Part shown: positions 59,050-64,000 of the stretch, piece by piece
Layout: each line of letters opens with the position of its first letter
Numbering within the stretch: the stretch's first letter is position 1
Source of the DNA: Mycobacterium sp. 1245111.1
GTDB lineage: Bacteria > Actinomycetota > Actinomycetes > Mycobacteriales > Mycobacteriaceae
Assembly: GCF_001673405.1 (NCBI RefSeq)
Contig: NZ_LZLV01000020.1
Span: 62,001-126,000 of the forward strand
Length of the DNA: 64,000 bases
Reading direction: 5' to 3'
Translations under genes and position numbers: made by a program
Notes under the pieces: generated by a model
Told to the model about the DNA's origin: nothing
The model's database searches: none
The model's input: only the letters and a program-made list of their open reading frames with translations

Positions 59050-59843
59050 GCGTCAGACCCCTTCCTGCCGTTCGGGAGTACATCGAGGTTCGACACCAGC
59101 TTGGCCTCGATCGTCTGGTCGGTGCCGAATGCCAGCGTGTTACGCCGCGCCGCCGCCAGATGGTCTTGCGCGAGCCGCACCGCCCTGGCGGCATTGCCGT
59201 CGGAGATGGCGTCGAGCAATCGCTGATGATCACGTAACGCCGCCCGCCTGGTCTTGTCCGCCATCGGCGCCGATTCACCGTGCCACACCGCCGATTCATG
59301 GGCAGACCAGATCAACTCCAGCGATCCGATCAGCAGGATCATCGACTCGTTGCCGCATCGAGACACCAGCGTTTCGTGAAACCGGCGGGCGTTCGGCACG
59401 TAACGCGACACGTCGTCGAATTGCTCCGTCTGGACGTCGATTTCACTCTGCAGGTAGGGGACCACTTCGGTCATCCGGTCCTCGCGCGCGGCACACATGC
59501 CTGCGCACACCGGCTCGAGATGCATCAGCGCTTCGCTGACGTCCACCGGCGTCGCCGCCCTGGACTGCAACACCATGCTGATCATGTGAGCCGTCCGCTC
59601 GGCGGTCGGATGGTGAACCAACGCCCCACCGACGTTGCCACGCCGTATCGAAATAAGACCATCTGTCTCCAACAGATGGATGGCTTCACGCAATGCCGGT
59701 GGGCTGACTCCGAACTCGGCGAACAGGGCTTCCTGCGAGGGGAGCACGTCGCCTTCCTTCAGCCGACCGGACAAGATGTCGTCCCTCAATTTCGAGGCGA
59801 CCAGTTCGGCCACCCGCGGCTGGCGAAAGCGGTGAGTTGCCAC
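59046..59843 (-). CDS. GntR-family transcriptional regulator, FadR (FCD) subfamily
   Basis: A 265-residue regulator: N-terminal winged helix (LRDDILSGRLKEGDVLPSQE, FGVSPPALREAIHLLE, SIRRGNVGG) and an FCD ligand-binding domain with metal-ligand-like His residues in RRFHETLV, DHQRLLDAI and AQDHLAAA. Such proteins sense small organic acids or acyl-CoAs. It sits inside the operon between a thioesterase and a crotonase, so its own expression depends on the operator at 60593; it could act as a second control layer. Confidence 0.9.
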   Translation of the reverse strand: MATHRFRQPRVAELVASKLRDDILSGRLKEGDVLPSQEALFAEFGVSPPALREAIHLLETDGLISIRRGNVGGALVHHPTAERTAHMISMVLQSRAATPVDVSEALMHLEPVCAGMCAAREDRMTEVVPYLQSEIDVQTEQFDDVSRYVPNARRFHETLVSRCGNESMILLIGSLELIWSAHESAVWHGESAPMADKTRRAALRDHQRLLDAISDGNAARAVRLAQDHLAAARRNTLAFGTDQTIEAKLVSNLDVLPNGRKGSDA

Positions 59844-59844
59844 C

Positions 59845-60516
59845 TTAGACCCGCTCGGCTCGTCGCTTGCCGAGCAGGTGCCCGGTCAACTTCTCGGGAG
59901 GCACTGCCAACGTGGCGATCTCTCCGACGCACAGCACCTCGTCGTCGAGCAGCAGCCGGGCCGTCGAGGTGATTCCCCGCTCCACCTCGGAACGTGCGAT
60001 ATCGAAACGCAATTCGGTCAGCACCGGGGTCGGCCGCCGGAAAGTGACCTGAAGTGACCGAGTCTTACCGGAAAGCCCGCGGACGCAGTTGTGGTGTTGC
60101 ACCACACTGTCGAAGAACACCGCGAGAAACCCACCGTGGACTAATCCCGGCGGACCTTCGTACACGAGCGGGAAAGCGACTCGGCCCGAGGCGGCCTCGT
60201 CGTCGAGTCGATCGAAGTGGTACTCGGGAAAGCAAGGGTTGAACGCACCGATATCCGTCGCATGATCCAGGTAGACCCGATGGTCGCCGGCATCGTCGGC
60301 GCCGACCCGCGGCGCGCTGTCCGGCGGTACCGCCGCACGCAGTTCGTCTTCCCATACACCGAGTTGCGTGATGATCGCGTCCACCGTGGGATGCGGATGT
60401 TCCAGCGACAGCAACAGGTCGCCGAGCCGTCGGATCGCGCCTGCGGCAGCAATGGTCTGCGCCAGCGGCGATTCACCGAACCCCGCACGCGCCGCCGCGG
60501 CCTCGTGTTCGCCCAT
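59845..60516 (-). CDS. Hotdog-fold (PaaI-type) thioesterase
   Basis: A 223-residue hotdog protein with an N-terminal helical extension of about 110 residues. The active-site helix is GLVHGGFLAVFFDSVVQHHN (HGG plus Asp), followed by TRSLQVTFRRPTPVLTELRF. It ends 1 nt before the GntR gene. Similar in type to the thioesterase at 33345. First gene of its minus operon; the operator at 60593 lies 77 nt upstream. Confidence 0.88.
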   Translation of the reverse strand: MGEHEAAAARAGFGESPLAQTIAAAGAIRRLGDLLLSLEHPHPTVDAIITQLGVWEDELRAAVPPDSAPRVGADDAGDHRVYLDHATDIGAFNPCFPEYHFDRLDDEAASGRVAFPLVYEGPPGLVHGGFLAVFFDSVVQHHNCVRGLSGKTRSLQVTFRRPTPVLTELRFDIARSEVERGITSTARLLLDDEVLCVGEIATLAVPPEKLTGHLLGKRRAERV

Positions 60517-60592
60517 CCGACCTCTTCCCGACGCTTCTGTTCCGCAACGCCGCTTTCCTTGCTAAGTTATACAGCGAAGCAATTGTAGTGCC

Positions 60593-60611
60593 TACTGTAG
60601 AGGTATCGATA
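60593..60611. promoter_or_regulatory. TACNGTA-N5-TACNGTA operator-like site
   Basis: TACTGTA and ATCGATA are spaced by 5 nt (second half degenerate) between the divergent thioesterase (minus) and crotonase (plus) genes. A second, weaker TACAGCGAAGCAATTGTA stretch lies at 60570-60587. The whole site resembles that at 57058. Confidence 0.55.
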
Positions 60612-60636
60612 TCATCAGGGAAGGGCGGATTCGCGG

Positions 60637-61455
60637 GTGAGTCAGGACGTGGACTCCACGCCGGCCGACGGCTCGCTCAACGCGAGTCGGGACGGCTCGA
60701 TCCTGCGGCTCCAACTGAACCGGCCCGCCCGTCGAAACTCGTTGACACAGACCATGATCGCGGCATTCGTCGATACGCTGACGTCGGCCGCAACCGATGA
60801 TTCGCTACGCGCGATACACATCAGCGGCGCCGGCGAGGACTTCTGCGCGGGCGTCGACTGGGTTGCCACCAACGCCGGCGAGCAGCGCCCACGCACCGGC
60901 GACATCCTCCGGCGAATCCCCCACGCCGCGAATCGGGTGATCGAGCTGCTGCACGGCATCCAGCTGCCGATTGTCGCCAGTGTGCGGGGCGTCGCTGCCG
61001 GACTCGGCTGCAACCTGGCGCTGGTCGCGGATTTCACCGTGGCCGCCGACGACGCGGTGTTCTGGGAGCCGTTCGCGGTGCGGGGATTCAGCCCGGATTC
61101 GGGCGCAACGTGGCTGCTTCCTCGATTGGCAGGCCTTACCCGGGCCAAGCGGATGTTGTTGCTCGGCGAAAAGGTCAACGCCGCCGACGCCGCCGACTGG
61201 GGGTTGATCCATCAAGCGGTGGCCGCGGCCGACCTGAATCGCGCGACCGACGAACTGCTGACTCGACTGGCCGACGGGCCCACGGTGGCGCTCGGGCTGG
61301 CCAAGCAGGCCATCCATTACGGACAGCACGCGACCCTGAACCAGTCGATGCAACAGGAATTGTTCGATGTCGAATTATCCTGTAGGACTTCCGATTTCAA
61401 GGAAGGACTTGCGGCGTTCCGGGAGCGGCGCCCGCCGCGATTCCAAGGGCGATGA
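60637..61455 (+). CDS. Enoyl-CoA hydratase/isomerase (crotonase) family protein
   Basis: A 272-residue crotonase: oxyanion loops GEDFCAGVDW and GVAAGLGCNLALVAD, and the second site region GFSPDSGATWLLPRL with Asp in place of the second Glu, a variant seen in many mycobacterial isomerase-like members. GTG start with GGAAGGGCGG upstream. First gene of the plus operon to the window end. Confidence 0.9.
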   Translation: MSQDVDSTPADGSLNASRDGSILRLQLNRPARRNSLTQTMIAAFVDTLTSAATDDSLRAIHISGAGEDFCAGVDWVATNAGEQRPRTGDILRRIPHAANRVIELLHGIQLPIVASVRGVAAGLGCNLALVADFTVAADDAVFWEPFAVRGFSPDSGATWLLPRLAGLTRAKRMLLLGEKVNAADAADWGLIHQAVAAADLNRATDELLTRLADGPTVALGLAKQAIHYGQHATLNQSMQQELFDVELSCRTSDFKEGLAAFRERRPPRFQGR

Positions 61456-61471
61456 GCGAAAGAGAGTTGAG

Positions 61472-62284
61472 ATGACTTCCCGGTCGTACGACACCATCCA
61501 GTACGAGGTGGACGGGCACAAAGTCACGATCACCCTGAACCGGCCCGACGCCCTCAACGCGCTCAGCCCGCATATGATCACCGAGCTGCGTGACGCCTAT
61601 GCCGCCGCCGAAAACGACGACGACGTCTGGATTCTCATCGTCACAGGAGCCGGGCGGGCCTTCTGCACCGGCGCCGACGTCAAGGCGATTCCCGGCGACG
61701 GGAAGGTGATCAACGAACGGCCGTACCTGTCCACGTATGAGCAGTGGGAGGCACCTCAAGAGGGCACCCCGCCGTTTCGCACGATGGCCAAACCGGTGCT
61801 CGCCGCGATCAACGGATTGTGTTGCGGCGCCGGCCTCGACTGGGTCACCACCGGTGACATCGTGATCGCCTCGGACAAGGCGACGTTCTTCGACCCGCAC
61901 GTCAGCATCGGGCTGGTGGCCGCTCGGGAGTTGGTCCGGGTGGCGCGCGTGCTCCCCCGCTCGATCGCACTGCGGATGGCGCTGATGGGCAAACACGAAC
62001 GGATGACCGCGCAGCGGGCCTACGAGTTCGGGATGATCAGCGAGATCGTGGACCACGAGCGGCTGCTGGAACGCGCCCACGAAATCGCCGATATCGTCAA
62101 CTCGAATGCGCCGCTTGCGGTCCGGGGGACGCGGCTGGCCATCCTCAAGGGTCTCGATCTGCCGTTGCACGAAGCCGAATTGCTGGCCGAGTCCTTCCGC
62201 GAACGCAATCTGCACACCGAAGATTCGCTGGAAGGGCCCAAGGCTTTCGTCGAAAAGCGGCCGCCGGAGTGGAAGTGCCGATGA
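61472..62284 (+). CDS. Enoyl-CoA hydratase/isomerase (crotonase) family protein
   Basis: A 270-residue crotonase: VTITLNRPDALNAL, loops GRAFCTGADVK and GLCCGAGLDWVTTGD, and FFDPHVSIGLVAARELVRVA with no typical Glu, so probably not a standard hydratase. ATG 61472 (MTSRSYDT) is chosen; the frame to 61367 overlaps the upstream gene. Resembles the next crotonase (VS-x-GLV-A), a possible duplication. Overlaps it by 4 nt. Confidence 0.9.
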   Translation: MTSRSYDTIQYEVDGHKVTITLNRPDALNALSPHMITELRDAYAAAENDDDVWILIVTGAGRAFCTGADVKAIPGDGKVINERPYLSTYEQWEAPQEGTPPFRTMAKPVLAAINGLCCGAGLDWVTTGDIVIASDKATFFDPHVSIGLVAARELVRVARVLPRSIALRMALMGKHERMTAQRAYEFGMISEIVDHERLLERAHEIADIVNSNAPLAVRGTRLAILKGLDLPLHEAELLAESFRERNLHTEDSLEGPKAFVEKRPPEWKCR

Positions 62285-63063
62285 CCTTCACGACCATCGA
62301 GCTCGACGTCGACGGCGAAGCCGGCGTCGCCACCATCACGCTGAACCGGCCCGATCAGCTCAACGCGTTCAACCGGACGATGTGTGAGGAGATGGCCGCT
62401 GCGTGGCAGGCGGTGAAGGCGGACGACGCCGTGAACGCCGTCGTGCTGCGGGCCGCCGGCGACCGGGCATTCAGCGCAGGGCTCGACATCAAGACGCCCT
62501 ACGGTCAACCCGAAAACATCTGGAATCACGACGATCCCGGCGAGCTGCTCAGCCCGAAGTGGCAGAAGATGTGGAAGCCGGTGGTGTGCGCGGTGCAGGG
62601 CATGTGCACGGCGGGCGCGTTTTACTTCGTCAACGAATCCGACGTGGTGATCTGCTCCACCGACGCGACGTTCTTCGACTCCCACGTATCGGCCGGGTTG
62701 GTCTGCGCGCTCGAGCCGATCGGGCTGATGCGCCGCGTAGGACTGGGTGAGACATTGCGAATTGCCCTGATGGGCAACGACGAACGGGTCAGTGCTGACA
62801 CCGCTCTGCGGATCGGCCTGGTATCCGAGGTGGTGCCGCCGGACGAACTGTGGGCGCGCGCCCACCAGATCGCCGCGACGATTGCCGCCAACCCGCCGTC
62901 GGCGACCCAAGGCACCGTCAAAGCGATCTGGGAATCACTCGACAAGCCCTACCGGGCGGCCCTCGAGCAAGGACTCATCTACACCCGGCTCGGCAATCCG
63001 ATCGGCGCCGCCGAGATCGCCCGACGCGGCGGGCGCCGGGCATCGGATCCGACAATTCGATGA
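62281..63063 (+). CDS. Enoyl-CoA hydratase/isomerase (crotonase) family protein
   Basis: A 260-residue crotonase: ATITLNRPDQLNAF, loops DRAFSAGLDIK and GMCTAGAFYFVNESD (Glu shifted), and FFDSHVSAGLVCALEPIGLM. ATGA overlaps on both sides place it in the middle of a coupled operon. It is similar in layout to the previous gene (shared FFD-x-HVS-x-GLV), a likely tandem duplicate that has diverged. Reaction class open. Confidence 0.9.
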   Translation: MTFTTIELDVDGEAGVATITLNRPDQLNAFNRTMCEEMAAAWQAVKADDAVNAVVLRAAGDRAFSAGLDIKTPYGQPENIWNHDDPGELLSPKWQKMWKPVVCAVQGMCTAGAFYFVNESDVVICSTDATFFDSHVSAGLVCALEPIGLMRRVGLGETLRIALMGNDERVSADTALRIGLVSEVVPPDELWARAHQIAATIAANPPSATQGTVKAIWESLDKPYRAALEQGLIYTRLGNPIGAAEIARRGGRRASDPTIR

Positions 63064-64000
63064 CGGCGCACCGGCTCAGTCGGCGCATCGACCACGTGCT
63101 GCATCTGGATCCCGCCGCTCCCGCGGTGGAATTCGAGCAACACTGGAGTTCGTGGAAACAGCTCGGCGCCATGGCCGACCGCGTCGCGTCGCTCATCGAC
63201 GACGAGCGGGCGCAGGTCGGCATTCTGCTGCGCAACCGGCCGATCCACGTGGCGGCGCTACTCGGTGTTTTGCGACGCGGCGCGAGCGTCGTAGTGATCA
63301 ACCCGGGCCGCGGTGACGAACGCATCAAAGCTGATGTCGGACAGCTCGAGCTGACCCTGATCGTCGGCGAACCGGACGATCTGGCGATGCTCGGTGAGCT
63401 GCCCGTCACGGCGGTCTCGCTGCCGGATCTTGCCGCCGAGCCGAATGTCGTTGCGGCCGGGCAAGACCGGACGATCGAGGAGCGGACCGGCGTTGCCGTG
63501 CGAATGCTGACCAGCGGGACGACCGGACCGCCCAAACGCGTCGACCTCACCTACGACATGCTGGCACACAGTGTGATGGGACCAGACGCTGATGGAGCCT
63601 CAGCGCCAACGGAATTGCGTCGCGGCGTCGCGATCGTCAACTCGCCGCTGGTGCACATCGGCGGTGTCTTCAGGATCTTGCAATGCGTCGCCGAGGCGCG
63701 CGCGTTCGTGTTGTTGGAGCGATTCGAGCTCGAGCATTGGGTTCAAGCCGTCCGCACGCATCGGCCCCGGGCGGTATCGCTGGTGCCGACGGCCCTGCGG
63801 ATGGTCTTGCACTCGAACGTGCCCCGGGCGGATTTGGCCAGCATCCGGGCGGTGACGTCGGGTACCGCTCCCCTGTCCGCGGACGATTCGGATGCGTTCA
63901 CCGAGAAGTACGGGATTCCGGTGCTGACGTCCTACGCCGCAACGGAATTCGGTGGCGGGGTGGCGAGCTGGACGTTGGCCGACCATCAGAAGTATTGGCG
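63060..64000 (+). CDS. Acyl-CoA synthetase (AMP-binding), N-terminal part; 3' end outside window
   Basis: Starts with ATG in an ATGA overlap and stays open to the last base (313 codons). The A3 motif is MLTSGTTGPPKRVDL, then VTSGTAPLSADDSDAF and LTSYAATEFGGGV (A5). The sequence before the P-loop is shorter than in the other ligases here (about 160 residues), so it is a more compact ANL member. The C-terminal domain is beyond the window. Belongs to the crotonase operon. Confidence 0.88.
   Translation, partial: MTAHRLSRRIDHVLHLDPAAPAVEFEQHWSSWKQLGAMADRVASLIDDERAQVGILLRNRPIHVAALLGVLRRGASVVVINPGRGDERIKADVGQLELTLIVGEPDDLAMLGELPVTAVSLPDLAAEPNVVAAGQDRTIEERTGVAVRMLTSGTTGPPKRVDLTYDMLAHSVMGPDADGASAPTELRRGVAIVNSPLVHIGGVFRILQCVAEARAFVLLERFELEHWVQAVRTHRPRAVSLVPTALRMVLHSNVPRADLASIRAVTSGTAPLSADDSDAFTEKYGIPVLTSYAATEFGGGVASWTLADHQKYW

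Noticed and set aside
1..64000. KstR/KstR2-type operators
   Set aside because: I found no clear AAC-N2-GTT type or CAAG-CTTG palindrome in the catabolic promoter regions; the TACNGTA motif is different.
1..64000. CRISPR arrays, tRNA or rRNA genes
   Set aside because: No regularly spaced repeats, tRNA-like cloverleaf or rRNA sequence was noticed on reading both strands.

Overview
The window is high-GC actinobacterial DNA, almost certainly from an environmental Mycobacterium (Mycobacteriaceae). The evidence is a pair of Mce-associated membrane proteins, a DUF222/HNH (13E12-type) protein, an Mtb12-like secreted antigen, F420-dependent (LLM) oxidoreductases, mycofactocin-type SDR and alcohol dehydrogenases, many GTG starts, 4-nt ATGA/GTGA gene overlaps and one apparently leaderless promoter. 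No rRNA, tRNA, CRISPR array, phage or insertion sequence was found.

Most of the 64 kb is a large catabolic gene set of the kind mycobacteria use for cyclic or branched lipids such as steroids and terpenoids. It includes at least seven crotonases, four acyl-CoA synthetases, two adjacent pairs of acyl-CoA dehydrogenases, two thiolases, five cytochromes P450, two Rieske oxygenase alpha subunits and a Rieske ferredoxin. It also includes a KstD-like flavoprotein, five amidohydrolase-2 proteins, two LLM oxidoreductases, several SDR/MDR dehydrogenases, hotdog thioesterases and SnoaL-like proteins. The substrate cannot be read from sequence.

Layout: 1-1338, end of an operon (amidohydrolase, crotonase). 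1339-10258 (minus), a nine-gene operon: SDR, small barrel protein, two-subunit 2-oxoacid dehydrogenase E1, free lipoyl protein, crotonase, acyl-CoA synthetase, Rieske oxygenase, KstD-like enzyme. 10572-12503, htpG. 12500-14895 (minus), acyl-CoA dehydrogenase pair. 15026-16383, Mce-associated pair. 16380-18930 (minus), two amidohydrolases and a ferredoxin, divergent from 19029-22148 (P450, alcohol dehydrogenase, hydrolase). 22260-23618, DUF222/HNH. 23621-31649, LLM, P450, PPOX, carboxyltransferase, SDR, LLM and hydrolase genes, with a broken SnoaL gene. 31727-36006, a KshA-like operon. 35982-38641 (minus), tandem P450 paralogues. 38715-44964, conserved hypothetical, membrane and secreted proteins. 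45114-46870, a thiolase and its divergent HxlR regulator. 46886-50185, a thioesterase divergent from P450 plus thiolase. 50193-57005 (minus), a six-gene beta-oxidation operon. 57360, a TetR regulator. 58156-64000, crotonases, a GntR/FadR regulator, a thioesterase and a truncated acyl-CoA synthetase.

Two observations stand out. First, the catabolic operons share an operator-like motif, two TACNGTA heptamers 5 bp apart. It lies in eight intergenic promoter regions of the catabolic genes (nine counting a weak match), including directly upstream of the TetR gene, which suggests one regulon. Second, the thioesterase at 46886-47731 carries a 96-bp micro-inversion bounded by perfect 11-bp inverted repeats. 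Flipping it back in silico restores a normal hotdog-thioesterase helix in frame.
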